Shown in pieces: positions 9,214 to 17,942 of a stretch of DNA of 64,000 nucleotides (its first letter is position 1; every line of letters begins with the position of its first letter). The stretch lies in NCBI GenBank assembly GCA_963813345.1, contig CAWEYR010000020.1, forward strand, positions 1-64,000. The letters are read 5' to 3'. The stretch comes from CAWDDA01 sp963813345. GTDB taxonomy: Bacteria; Acidobacteriota; Blastocatellia; RBC074. The translations under genes were made by a program, and so were the position numbers. The notes under the pieces were generated by a model that did not search any database, was not told the DNA's origin, and saw only the letters and a program-made list of their open reading frames with translations.

Positions 9214-10172
9214 TTATCCGGACGATCACGTCCCGCGCGGAGCGCGCGCGCCGCGAGCGTGATCTTATCGCGGGAAGTGATCACTGGTCGACGATTGAGC
9301 GTGTTATAGCCGATCTGTTCAATCCGCTCGAGGATTCTCATCCCTCCGTGCCACGTAAGCCGAAGTTCATACTTCAGCCGCCCGGCTACCATCTCAGGCA
9401 AATCGATGCCCTTTCGGAAAAGGTCACGCGTTCGATCGATCTCGAGCTTGAGAAGAGATGCAAAAGAACTACTGAAGCGCCTCTCTCGAAGGTCATTTTC
9501 GCTGATTCCGAACTGCGCGAGATCGCTTTGTGGAATGTAGATTCGATTCTTATCCAGGTCAACCGACACATCCTGCCAGAAGTTTGCGAGCTGGAGCGCC
9601 GTACAAATGCAGTCAGAGAGGTTATCAAGGCGGGAATCGTGGTATCCAAAAATCCTGAGTATCAGCCGGCCGACCGGGTTCGCTGAACGGCGGCAATAGT
9701 CGAGAAGCTCATCAAAATCACGATAGCGCTCGTTGACTACATCCTGCTTGAATGCTGAAAGTAGATCGCGAAAGAGCTCAACGGGCAGTGAGAGCTCGCG
9801 CGCGGTCACCGAGAGTGCGACAAAAGCCGGGTGCGTTGCGTTCCCTTTGTAACATTCGGTCAATTGACGTTCCCAGTCATCGAGCGCGTCCAGGGAATGG
9901 TCCTCATCGGCAAAATCGTCCGCGATGCGCGCGAATGCATAAACAGCGTGAACGTGCTTTCGCTTTGCGCGCGGAATGAGCAGGGAACCTACTGGGAAAT
10001 TCTCGTAGTGCGAGCGTGTCAGCCTCTCACACCAGTCATAGGCATCCCGGATTTCCATTGATGCAGAAGGCGTAGCTTCCGCTGCGACTGTTCCGACCTG
10101 TGCACTCATCGCCAAAAGAGCATATCCGCCGTCTGCCTCGATGTGAAGACTTACTGTCACACTTCGAGACAC
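9210..10172 (-). CDS. hpnC: HpnC, hydroxysqualene synthase
   Basis: Second squalene/phytoene-synthase-fold enzyme of the operon, converting presqualene diphosphate to hydroxysqualene. Motifs: SHYENFPVGSLLIPRAKR near the N-terminus, AFARIADDFADE (first Asp motif), NPVGRLILRIFG and ANFWQDVSVDLDKNRIYIP (second). The extra 20-38 residues at the N-terminus lack family features, so MSAQVGTVAAEA (about 10109) or MEIRDAYDW may be the true start. First gene of hpnC-hpnD-hpnE. No squalene-hopene cyclase lies in the window, so final hopanoid synthesis would have to be encoded elsewhere. Confidence 0.85.
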   Translation of the reverse strand: MSRSVTVSLHIEADGGYALLAMSAQVGTVAAEATPSASMEIRDAYDWCERLTRSHYENFPVGSLLIPRAKRKHVHAVYAFARIADDFADEDHSLDALDDWERQLTECYKGNATHPAFVALSVTARELSLPVELFRDLLSAFKQDVVNERYRDFDELLDYCRRSANPVGRLILRIFGYHDSRLDNLSDCICTALQLANFWQDVSVDLDKNRIYIPQSDLAQFGISENDLRERRFSSSFASLLKLEIDRTRDLFRKGIDLPEMVAGRLKYELRLTWHGGMRILERIEQIGYNTLNRRPVITSRDKITLAARALRAGRDRPDK

Positions 10173-10230
10173 GCGGAAGAGAAAGTTCGAATGTTCTTTG
10201 GCAAGTTTTGTATGGCACTATGTTTGCGGC

Positions 10231-10258
10231 GTACGTTGTACCGCCTTCAGGCGGAATC
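10231..10258. repeat. REP-type element, CCGCCTTCAGGCGG family
   Basis: GTACGTTGTAC followed by the palindrome CCGCCTTCAGGCGG and AATCTTT. It lies in the divergent gap between hpnC and the DUF5777-like gene. An open frame through it would add a spurious N-terminus to the downstream gene. Confidence 0.75.
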
Positions 10259-10284
10259 TTTTTCCTTTACAAGGACTCTACGTA

Positions 10285-11556
10285 ATGAAACTAAGAAGTA
10301 CAGCCAAAACCGTTCTCTTCTTATCAGCGATCGCAGCCTTTTTTGCGACGACGACACGCGCGCTGCCTGAGTACATGAAGCTCTACGCTTCAGACCCGTT
10401 TTCACGGCCCGAGCTCAGAACCCACTGTTCGATTTGCCACGTCAATCCGGCTGGCAGCGGACCGCGGAACGAGTTTGGGCAAGCCTTCGAGGCTGCGGGC
10501 AAGAAAATTACTCCTGAACTACGTCAGCAGTTCCCGGCACTCTTCCGTCCTGGCGGAGAATCACAGGACCAGACTGCTGCGCCGCCTCCGGTTACCTTTG
10601 TTCAAGGCTCTCAATCCGAAGCAATAGTCGAAATCAACGGCAAAAAGTATCGCATCAACACCCGGGAACAAACCGTGACCCTTATCGACGACGCCTCAAC
10701 GACTACTCGCCCGCGCGAGACAACGGTGACGGCTACGGCGACTTCGGGGGCTACAACACAACAACACGCTGAGCGGCCCGACATTTACGAGCCGGTCGAT
10801 GTCCGTGCGATCAACCTGCCAACCGCTGTATCGATACCAAAGGGTACGCTCTGGGTCGATTTCACTCACCGATTTCCGTTCAGCGAGCCGGATGACTATG
10901 CTGGCCTTTTTGGTCTCGATGGGTTTGCCTTTCCTTCGTTCGGCGTGACGTATGGAATCACTGACAGAATCCATGTCGGAGCCTATCGATCACCAACCGG
11001 CATCGGCCGGCCGATTGAGATTTTTGTTGGGGGAAGCATTCTCGAGGAGAAGAAGGGTCACCCTTTCAATTTGATGGGACGAATAGCCCTCGAGGGCCGC
11101 GACAACTTTCAGAGGAATTTCACTACGAGTTTTGAGCTGACACTTGCTCGCAGCATCACGCGGCACGCGCAGCTATATGTGGTTCCCACAGTCTCACTCG
11201 GCGATCGCCCGATCCTGCCGGATCCGACGCAGAACTATCCCGGAATAACTGCTGCCGCGCTCGGTCTTGGGTTGTCGGTCAACATTCGACCATCAGTGGC
11301 GATCATGGCAGAGGCCAATATGCGACTCAACGAATCGGCGCGGTACGATGATATTGGTCTTGGAATCCATCGGCCTGTTGTCGGCTTTGGGGTTCAGAAG
11401 GCAAGTAAATCTCGCAAGCATTCATTCACCCTCACTTTCAGCAATGGTCCGGGCACAACTTTGTCGCAGCGTTCGATGACGCGGGGACTGTATTTCGCAG
11501 ACGACTCGATCTCGGGATTAACAATCGGCTTCAATCTGACTCGCCGTATGTTCTAA
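10285..11556 (+). CDS. DUF5777-like beta-barrel protein with N-terminal CxxCH site
   Basis: Probable outer-membrane or periplasm-facing protein. The ATG at 10285 gives a signal peptide (TVLFLSAIAAFFATTTRALP). The longer frame upstream runs through a REP element and is rejected. After the signal comes a single haem-type site in THCSICHVNPAGSGPRN, a low-complexity Thr-rich linker (about residues 120-170), then a C-terminal barrel-like region with LWVDFTHRFPFSEPDDYAGL and YGITDRIHVGAYRSP, resembling DUF5777 proteins. The last residue is Phe (TRRMF), common in outer-membrane barrels. Function unknown; a haem-bearing porin-like redox protein is an inference. Confidence 0.7.
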   Translation: MKLRSTAKTVLFLSAIAAFFATTTRALPEYMKLYASDPFSRPELRTHCSICHVNPAGSGPRNEFGQAFEAAGKKITPELRQQFPALFRPGGESQDQTAAPPPVTFVQGSQSEAIVEINGKKYRINTREQTVTLIDDASTTTRPRETTVTATATSGATTQQHAERPDIYEPVDVRAINLPTAVSIPKGTLWVDFTHRFPFSEPDDYAGLFGLDGFAFPSFGVTYGITDRIHVGAYRSPTGIGRPIEIFVGGSILEEKKGHPFNLMGRIALEGRDNFQRNFTTSFELTLARSITRHAQLYVVPTVSLGDRPILPDPTQNYPGITAAALGLGLSVNIRPSVAIMAEANMRLNESARYDDIGLGIHRPVVGFGVQKASKSRKHSFTLTFSNGPGTTLSQRSMTRGLYFADDSISGLTIGFNLTRRMF

Positions 11557-11565
11557 GATGCCAGC

Positions 11566-12732
11566 ATGGCGCATCGATTAGCGATCACTGGCGGAACTGT
11601 TGTCACGCCGGTAGAGGTTATCGAGCAGGGAACAGTGCTCTGCGAGGACGGAAGAATCGTCTTTGCAGGTCGAGCTGACTCGGCAGAACCTCAACCGGAA
11701 TCAGAAATCATTGACGCAAACGGTTGCATCGTCTTTCCCGGCTTTATTGACACGCACGTCCACGGGAGCTGCGGAGACGATGTCATGGCAGACGGCGTGG
11801 ACGGTATCAGGAGGGTATCGCGCGCGCTGCTCAAACAGGGAGTGACGGGATATCTTCCGTCATCAATCGCCGCAACGCGCGACGATCTGTTGCGATGGAT
11901 CGACAACGGTGAGAAGGCGCGGCGCGATGCCGGTCCAGCGGCAGACGTTCTCGGATATCACCTTGAAGGTCCGTTCATTAATGTGAAGTACAAGGGCGCT
12001 CAGCCGGAGGAGGGAATCCGCGATCCGGACCTGGACGAATGCCGGGAGCTGCTTGCGGCTGCTCCGGATCAAACGAAGATCATGACGCTCGCACCTGAAC
12101 TTCCTGGCGGGCTCGATCTGATCAGACTGCTGGTTAGCGAGGATGTGGTCCCCTCACTCGGACATTCGGACGCCGATTACGATACTGCATTGGCCGCAAT
12201 CGATGCCGGCGCCTTTCACGCTACTCATCTTTACAATGCAATGTCGGGACTTAATCACCGTTTTCCGGGTCTCGCATCGGCTTGTCTGAATGAGCCTGGA
12301 ATTATCGCCGAGCTCATTCTCGACGGCGTCCATGTTCACCCGAGAATGGCTCGATTGGCGGCCCGCGCAAAGGGATGTGATCGTCTTGTGATTGTGACCG
12401 ATGCGACATCGGCGCAAGGCTGCGGAGACGGGACATACAAGCTTGGCGGATTCGAGATTCTTGTTCGCGGTCCGCGTTGCACGCTGATGGATGAGACTAC
12501 ACTCGCAGGTTCCGTGCTGACGATGAATCGCGCGGCGCGGAATGCACAGCTCTTTATGGAAGCAAGTCTCATCGAGGTTGCCTTCATGGCGAGTCTATTG
12601 CCGGCGCGCCTTTGTGGCGTCGAAAGCGAGCGAGGTTCGATTGAGACTGGCAAGCGAGCTGATTTTGCAATAGTTGGTTCCGCGTTTGAATTGAAGCACA
12701 CCGTCCTTGAAGGCAGAGAGTTTCGAGTTTAG
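11566..12732 (+). CDS. nagA: N-acetylglucosamine-6-phosphate deacetylase
   Basis: Amidohydrolase converting GlcNAc-6-phosphate to glucosamine-6-phosphate in amino-sugar and murein recycling. Shows IDTHVHGSCGDD (metal-binding HxH), YHLEGPFINVKYKGAQ (metal Glu), PSLGHSDADYD, ATHLYNAMSGLNHR and VTDATSAQG, whose Asp is the expected catalytic acid/base. 388 aa, intact, typical size. It starts 9 bases after the preceding stop, so the two may be co-transcribed. No nagB or PTS gene is nearby. Confidence 0.9.
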   Translation: MAHRLAITGGTVVTPVEVIEQGTVLCEDGRIVFAGRADSAEPQPESEIIDANGCIVFPGFIDTHVHGSCGDDVMADGVDGIRRVSRALLKQGVTGYLPSSIAATRDDLLRWIDNGEKARRDAGPAADVLGYHLEGPFINVKYKGAQPEEGIRDPDLDECRELLAAAPDQTKIMTLAPELPGGLDLIRLLVSEDVVPSLGHSDADYDTALAAIDAGAFHATHLYNAMSGLNHRFPGLASACLNEPGIIAELILDGVHVHPRMARLAARAKGCDRLVIVTDATSAQGCGDGTYKLGGFEILVRGPRCTLMDETTLAGSVLTMNRAARNAQLFMEASLIEVAFMASLLPARLCGVESERGSIETGKRADFAIVGSAFELKHTVLEGREFRV

Positions 12733-12788
12733 CTTTGCAAGGATTCGAGATTTTGTCGTTCTTAGTTGCAGAAAGTGAGGGCGGCGGC

Positions 12789-13097
12789 ATGATTTCCCTA
12801 ATCCTCGCGGCGATTCTCGCGCAAGGCCAGGCGCAACAGCTTAATCAGGACAAGCCCAAAGACGATGCACAAAAGAAGCCCGACGTAACCGTCGTCATTG
12901 TGCCGCATACAATCCCTGCTGGAAGCAAAATCAGATTCGTAGTGCGCGATGGTGGCGTTTATCTGATGCTTGGCGCGTCGGGTGTTGAGATTCCAGTGCC
13001 GGGTGGAGGAGCGAGCGGCTGCCTTGGCGATCCGGTCAAGGCCCTAGATCAAAGACAGGACGCAACGAAGCCAAAAGAGAAAGAAAAGAAACCCTAA
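12789..13097 (+). CDS. Small secreted hypothetical protein
   Basis: Not recognised. From the ATG at 12789 it has a short signal-like segment (MISLILAAILAQGQAQQ) and a Lys/Asp-rich linker. A possible small beta domain follows (VTVVIVPHTIPAGSKIRFVV, VYLMLGASGVEIPVPGGG), then a charged Lys-rich tail. A TTG at 12735 would lengthen it but bury the signal peptide. It follows nagA by about 55 bases. Confidence 0.5.
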   Translation: MISLILAAILAQGQAQQLNQDKPKDDAQKKPDVTVVIVPHTIPAGSKIRFVVRDGGVYLMLGASGVEIPVPGGGASGCLGDPVKALDQRQDATKPKEKEKKP

Positions 13098-13111
13098 GGC
13101 GGAATGATAGG

Positions 13112-13236
13112 AAGGTGCTGAGTGCTGAGTATGGGGTTTGAGTTCAAGCTTTAGCTTGGGGTTGCATTGAGACCCTGTTGATCTCGGAATGCAACCCCAA
13201 GCTAAAGCTTGAACTCAAACCCCATACTCAGCACTC
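13112..13236. repeat. Long hairpin, GAGTTCAAGCTTTAGCTTG family
   Basis: Near-perfect inverted arms of about 48 bases (13122-13169 and 13189-13236) with a loop of about 19 bases. The inner arm is GAGTTCAAGCTTTAGCTTG. The outer arm is the low-complexity AGTGCTGAGTATGGGG. It separates the convergent genes at 12789-13097 and 13247-15658 and could act as a transcription barrier. Confidence 0.85.
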
Positions 13237-13246
13237 TTCTTCTTTT

Positions 13247-15658
13247 TTACATGCCGGGATAAATTGCTTGATACGCGCGATAGTTGTTCATCACTTTGAA
13301 GACGTAATCCCTGGTCTCGCGCTTGGCCACTTCGATCACGAAGCGGTCGATTTCCTGGCTCTGAGAACGCGCAATCCACCTGCGAACTGAATCCTCGCTC
13401 CCGTTGTATGCAGCGACCACCGCTTGTGGTGTCTTGAACTCATCCACCAGATTCTTCACATACTGTGCCCCGATATCGATCGCGGTACCCGGGTGATAAA
13501 GATCGCTCTGATCAAAGTCAGCGCGACCTGTCTGCTTTGCGATTTGCTCTGCAGTCGATGAGATGAACTGGAGAAAACCGCGCGCCGCAGCGAAACTCTT
13601 TACTTCAGGGTCATACCTGCTCTCCTGACGGGCAATTGCCAGAATGAGCCTTGCATCGACTCCTCTCTTACCAGCCGACATCTCGAGCTGCTCTCTGAAG
13701 GGCATCGGATAGAGCAGCTCTCCAAGACGACGCGGCAGCAGCTCGAGTCGATAGTCATCAGGAATGCTTTTGAGCACGGATTCCGCAAACTTCAGTGTCC
13801 TTTCGGCGCAATCACCAAAGCCGCAATAGTAAGCAGTTGTGTAATTCCAGTTTGGCGGCGACGATCCTCGAGCCGTTGATCGCGAAGCAACGAGCTCCGG
13901 ACCCGCTTCGTCATAGAGCGCAAGGAAAAGAAGCTCGTCAGGAATCGACGACCCGGCAGCCGTAGTCGAGTCGACTTCCGATGTTCGTCCGCCTGAAACC
14001 AGAGAATAGGAAGGAAGCTGGTAACCAGGAATCCTTTCGTACGCGGTCCGAAGGATCTTCCGCATCTCTCCACCGCGTGCGTCCGTGTCTGCCATCAACC
14101 GTAGCGCTTGCGAAGCAGCCTGTTTCGCATCCAAATGAGAGTTTGCCGCGGTTGCGGTCCGTGCTCGCCCAAGAAAGTCGTCGGTCCTGCGCTCGATGAT
14201 GTTCTTCGCGCGGGGATTTGATCCCAGCGCTCGAAGCCGCTCAGTAGCCTGATAGCCATAGTACCCCCAGGCATCATTGCGGCCCGGTTGCATTGACAGG
14301 TACTCATTGATTGCTTCGTCAAAACGGCCGAGCTTTTCGAGACACAGCGCCCGCAGAAACGAGACCTCGGGAGCGCTAGTGCCGCCGACCAGACCTCGCG
14401 CACTCAGATTCTGACTTCTCAGCGCATTCAAATCTGCGAGAGCACCCGTAAAGCTCCCCTGGGTCATATGAATCTTTGCCTGATCGAAAAGTGCTCTCGC
14501 TATCGCGAAACGATCCTGAGTCTCCGACTGTGCTCTTGCCGCCCATCGCAACGCATCATCCAACCGATTTGCCGTGCGCAGCGTATCGATCGCATTCAGG
14601 TATGCATAGGGAACGTATTTGCTCCGGGGATAGGCCTTGAGGAACTCGTCATACCGCTTGATGGCTCGATCGGCGTCAAACATTGCCTGATACGAGTGGC
14701 CTGCAAAGTAGAATCCTTCCTCGCCTTCTTCAGTGATCGGGAATTCAGTGTGTACACGCTCGTACCAGCGGATCGCCTCGGCAAAATTGTCCTCAAGAAA
14801 ATAGCCGCGGCCCAAATGGAATAGGGCTTCAGCGCGATTGAGGCTTTGCGGGTAGCTGTTGACTACGGCCATCCAATGCCGCCTTGCGTCCTTGAATGAT
14901 CGGTTGAAGTGATAGATACGCGCTCTGCGAAGCCTTTCCGCTTCAGTTGGCGACGATTTGGCGCGTTCATCCAGTTGATCAAGTCCCGTTGCCGCCTTGA
15001 GCGACGCGTCATCGTTTCCGCCCGTCGCGAGCAGTGAATCGAATGTTTGCCGGGCGGCTTCTCCCTGTCCGCCGGCAAGTTGCGCTTCTCCGATTCGAGC
15101 CAGGTTCTCTCGAGCAGCCGAGCCGCGTGATCCGGCAGCAGGGCGCAGTACAGCTATGCCTTCTGTGTACTTTTTCGAGGCGAGATAGCTCGCGCCGAGC
15201 CGCTGAGTGACAGTCGTTCTGTGAAGAAAGGCGGGGTACTCGCGAAGCAGGCGTTCGAGGCGTTGTTGCTCACCGGCGAAGTCACGAGTCTCCCTGACGA
15301 TCCCGGCTGCGTGCCAGAGCGCATAGCCCCCAAGAATGCCCTTCCGGGCGGCTACCTGATCGAAAACTTTCCGTGCTTCGTCCGGCTGGCCCCGTCGGAA
15401 AAGAACGCGCGCGAGGAGATAGTCGTAGTTGTTTGCCGTAAATCCTCGAGGGTTTCGCTCGAGAAGGCCTCGCAAGAGCTTTTCAGCCTGCGCCATGTCA
15501 TATTGCTCCATCGAGCGGCGAATCTGAGCAGCCTGATTCTGGCCCGGCTGAACTGACTGAGCCGACTGAGCCGGCTTGGCCAGGACGATGGCGCTCTGGG
15601 TTTGAAGGAGGACGACAGTGCAGGTCAGGCCGGCAAGCAGGCGAAATGGACGATTCAT
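13247..15658 (-). CDS. Soluble lytic murein transglycosylase (Slt70-like, GH23) with TPR repeats
   Basis: Periplasmic enzyme cleaving peptidoglycan to 1,6-anhydro-muropeptides. Signal peptide at the start (FRLLAGLTCTVVLLQTQSAI). A long TPR-type superhelix fills about residues 40-640, with repeats such as ALFHLGRGYFLEDNFAEAIR and GFYFAGHSYQAMFDADRAIK. The C-terminal catalytic domain has ILAIARQESRYDP (catalytic Glu), ARGFLQFISSTAEQIA and VVAAYNGSEDSVRRW. The usual GLMQ is GFLQ and AYNAG is AYNGS. 803 aa, intact, a little longer than E. coli Slt. Ends beside the 13112-13236 hairpin. Confidence 0.9.
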   Translation of the reverse strand: MNRPFRLLAGLTCTVVLLQTQSAIVLAKPAQSAQSVQPGQNQAAQIRRSMEQYDMAQAEKLLRGLLERNPRGFTANNYDYLLARVLFRRGQPDEARKVFDQVAARKGILGGYALWHAAGIVRETRDFAGEQQRLERLLREYPAFLHRTTVTQRLGASYLASKKYTEGIAVLRPAAGSRGSAARENLARIGEAQLAGGQGEAARQTFDSLLATGGNDDASLKAATGLDQLDERAKSSPTEAERLRRARIYHFNRSFKDARRHWMAVVNSYPQSLNRAEALFHLGRGYFLEDNFAEAIRWYERVHTEFPITEEGEEGFYFAGHSYQAMFDADRAIKRYDEFLKAYPRSKYVPYAYLNAIDTLRTANRLDDALRWAARAQSETQDRFAIARALFDQAKIHMTQGSFTGALADLNALRSQNLSARGLVGGTSAPEVSFLRALCLEKLGRFDEAINEYLSMQPGRNDAWGYYGYQATERLRALGSNPRAKNIIERRTDDFLGRARTATAANSHLDAKQAASQALRLMADTDARGGEMRKILRTAYERIPGYQLPSYSLVSGGRTSEVDSTTAAGSSIPDELLFLALYDEAGPELVASRSTARGSSPPNWNYTTAYYCGFGDCAERTLKFAESVLKSIPDDYRLELLPRRLGELLYPMPFREQLEMSAGKRGVDARLILAIARQESRYDPEVKSFAAARGFLQFISSTAEQIAKQTGRADFDQSDLYHPGTAIDIGAQYVKNLVDEFKTPQAVVAAYNGSEDSVRRWIARSQSQEIDRFVIEVAKRETRDYVFKVMNNYRAYQAIYPGM

Positions 15659-15735
15659 CTAACTGATACCCGTGTTTATCAACAAGTTATGAGGGCGCAT
15701 AAGACAATTTATCACAAGCGTATGCAAACTTTTCC

Positions 15736-15762
15736 AACTTCCACGCGCTAAAACGCGTCTAA
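15736..15762 (+). promoter_or_regulatory. Candidate ECF-type promoter of the sigma operon
   Basis: AACTT at 15736-15740 and CGTCTAA at 15756-15762, 15 bases apart, resemble the -35 and -10 boxes read by group-4 (RpoE-like) sigma factors. They lie about 105 bases upstream of the sigma gene at 15868, which would allow autoregulation. Pattern match only. The rest of 15659-15867 shows nothing else. Confidence 0.45.
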
Positions 15763-15867
15763 AATTACGCGAGGCTAATGGTCTCGGGCTCACGGAGGTA
15801 GTCCGGGCGTGCTCGAAGGTCGAAGGTCGAACGATTGGACGCGGAAGAGCAGAGCTGAACTCGATCT

Positions 15868-16440
15868 ATGCAACTTAGCGACGATCAGCTCATCGAGCGG
15901 ACGCTCGCCGGTGAGACCGAAGCTTTTGGCGTGCTTGTGCGCCGGTGGGAGAATCCAATTTACGGGCTCTCGCTCCGGATGCTTGGCCGCGACGAAGAAG
16001 CGAAGGATGTTTGTCAGGAAACGTTTATCGCCGCTTTCCGGAATCTGCGGAAGTTTCGCGGTGATGCGAAGTTTTCTTCCTGGCTCTACCGGATCGCTCT
16101 CAATGCATGCCATTCGCGATTGAGGCGAAGTGACGGAGGACTGACACAATCGCTGAGTGATGAGCGCGAGGATGGACAGTCATTTGAAATATCAGACGTC
16201 ACCGTTGAGGGAGAGCCGGATCGCCTCCAGCGCGAACAGCGCGCAAAGGTTGTGCGCCGGGCCCTTCACGCACTGCCTGCCGACATGAGACAGGTGATCG
16301 TCATGAAGGAGTACGAAGACCTGACATTTGCGGAAATAGCGGAGATACTTCAGATTCCTGTGAGTACAGTCAAATCGCGCCTGTATACAGGGCTTCAGCA
16401 GATGCGCGCGAGGCTCGAGAATCTGCGGGAAGCTCTTTGA
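15868..16440 (+). CDS. ECF RNA polymerase sigma factor (RpoE-like)
   Basis: Group-4 sigma factor. Region 2 includes DEEAKDVCQETFIAAFRNL and FSSWLYRIALNACHSRLRR. Region 4 helix-turn-helix is FAEIAEILQIPVSTVKSRL. 190 aa, full length, no frameshift. First gene of a three-gene operon with the anti-sigma factor (18-base gap) and a Spy-like periplasmic protein, so envelope-stress signalling is the likely role. Confidence 0.9.
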   Translation: MQLSDDQLIERTLAGETEAFGVLVRRWENPIYGLSLRMLGRDEEAKDVCQETFIAAFRNLRKFRGDAKFSSWLYRIALNACHSRLRRSDGGLTQSLSDEREDGQSFEISDVTVEGEPDRLQREQRAKVVRRALHALPADMRQVIVMKEYEDLTFAEIAEILQIPVSTVKSRLYTGLQQMRARLENLREAL

Positions 16441-16458
16441 TGCGGAGTCATATTCGAG

Positions 16459-17178
16459 ATGAATACAAGATTGAATAGATGCAACCAGGGTGAACAGTTG
16501 GTGACGTACCTTTACGGCGAGTCAACGTCACAAGAGGCGAAGGCCTTCGAGGGGCATCTCGAGGCATGCGCGTCGTGCCGTGAAGAGCTGGACTCGTTCG
16601 GTGCTTTGCGACGGTCGCTCGAGACGTGGCAGGTTGAACAGGCTCCTCGAATCAATGTAGCCGTCGAGCGTAGCCCGCTCGAGGTACTCAGGGAGCTGTT
16701 ATCTCTGACTCCGTCGTGGTTGAGATTTGCCGGCGCGGCTGCGGCCTCCGCCGCGATTCTCCTTGTTTCGCTTGCGATCGCGGGAACACGCATCAACTGG
16801 CGGGAAGGAACGGTCAGCTTTGCGACGTCAGGAAGAGTCGAATCAGAGGATTCTCAAATCAGGTTGACGCGTGCAGAGATCGAAACGATGATTGCTGATC
16901 GAGTGCGGATTGCGAAAGCAGAAGGTACCATGGGAACTCGTGTTGACGTTGACGCTGCCAAAGCCCTCGAGGAGATGAATGCTCAGATTGCAAGCCTCTC
17001 GGAGAGACTTGTCGAAGCGAACAAGTCAAATGCCCGGCTTGCGACTTCGCTTGCGGCCGTAAGACGCGAACAACGAGCGATGATCGCCCGCGGTCAGGCT
17101 ACACTGGGTGAGTGGCTCTTTGCGTCGTCGAACGGTGCACGCGATCAATGGGGCGAGAACAATGAACGCAATAACTAG
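16459..17178 (+). CDS. Anti-sigma factor with zinc-finger (ZAS) domain and one TM helix
   Basis: Membrane-bound partner holding the upstream sigma factor. The N-terminal zinc site is HLEACASCREELDSF. One membrane helix lies at about residues 90-110 (AAASAAILLVSLAIAG). The outer part is a predicted coiled coil (MNAQIASLSERLVEANKSN) that could sense envelope state. Its end overlaps the next gene start by 16 bases, suggesting coupling. Confidence 0.85.
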   Translation: MNTRLNRCNQGEQLVTYLYGESTSQEAKAFEGHLEACASCREELDSFGALRRSLETWQVEQAPRINVAVERSPLEVLRELLSLTPSWLRFAGAAAASAAILLVSLAIAGTRINWREGTVSFATSGRVESEDSQIRLTRAEIETMIADRVRIAKAEGTMGTRVDVDAAKALEEMNAQIASLSERLVEANKSNARLATSLAAVRREQRAMIARGQATLGEWLFASSNGARDQWGENNERNN

Positions 17179-17788
17179 TACATCGCGTGTGCTTTTGCTC
17201 GCGGTGGTGGTGATGATGATCATGCTCTCGGTTCCTGGATTTGAACGCGAGAGCCTGGCTCTGCAGCGTGGAAATCCCGGTCAGAAGCTGAATCCGTCCG
17301 TTCGAAGGGACAACCCCCCGTCGAGAAAGGCGACGGGCAGCGAAATCCTCGCCGGTCGGACCTGACTGAAGAGGATCGACGGGATATGCGGCTGGTGCCG
17401 CAGGGCGTAGCTCATCCGCGCGCCCTGATACGCGTGTTTCGCGAATTGAAATTGAACAACGACCAGTTGCAGAGGCTGGCCGAGCTTTCACGGCGATCCG
17501 GCAATCAGATGCCAATGCTCAATCGACTCAGGAAAGCTCAGAGTGATCTGCTCGATGAAGCGTTATATGGCGAGAATTTTGATCCGAAACTGATCGAGAA
17601 ACGGGCAGCCGATTTGTCTGCGACGCAGTCTGAAATCATCAAGCAGCAGGCGCGGATCATGACCGAAATCCGACAGATCCCTGACACCCGAACAGAGTGC
17701 CCGATTCCGCGACCTCCTAACCCGCGAGCGTGAAGAACTGATTCGAGAACAACTCGAGAATCGGAACCCGCCACCGTCAATACCTTAA
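17163..17788 (+). CDS. Spy/CpxP-like LTxxQ periplasmic protein, two frameshifts
   Basis: Small secreted protein reached through two homopolymer shifts. The start at 17163 gives a signal peptide (VLLLAVVVMMIMLSVPGF). A C6 run near 17310 moves the frame to SDLTEEDRRDM and then a helical region (FRELKLNNDQLQRLAELSRR). A CCC near 17670 restores ILTPEQSARFRDLLTRE, the LTxxQ-type motif of Spy/CpxP periplasmic chaperones or sensors. Corrected length about 205 aa. As third gene after sigma and anti-sigma it may be the effector or feedback sensor of this stress circuit. Confidence 0.65.
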
Positions 17789-17789
17789 G

Positions 17790-17940
17790 AGAGGGGTCGG
17801 GGGTCAGGGGCAGGGGTCAGGAGTATGGAGTTCAAGCTTTAGCTTGCTCTGTCGATGGTCACGGTACTTCAAAGAGCAAGCTGACAGCTTGAACTCCATA
17901 CTCCGCGACCCCTGCGTCCCTGACCCCTGACCCCTTCCTC
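17790..17940. repeat. Long hairpin, GAGTTCAAGCTTTAGCTTG family with G-rich outer arms
   Basis: Inverted arms of about 60 bases (17792-17850 and 17873-17934). The inner arm is GGAGTTCAAGCTTTAGCTTG. The outer arm is a run of GGGGTCAGG-type units, matched by CCTGACCCC-type units on the far side. It fills the gap between the convergent Spy-like and FHA-protease genes. Confidence 0.85.
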
Positions 17941-17942
17941 AA

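Noticed and set aside
8209..9309. 366-codon plus-strand open frame opposite hpnD
   Set aside because: Lies wholly over the intact, motif-rich hpnD on the other strand; no recognisable domain.
10198..10284. N-terminal extension of the beta-barrel gene
   Set aside because: Runs through a REP element and places the clear signal peptide internally; ATG 10285 is better.
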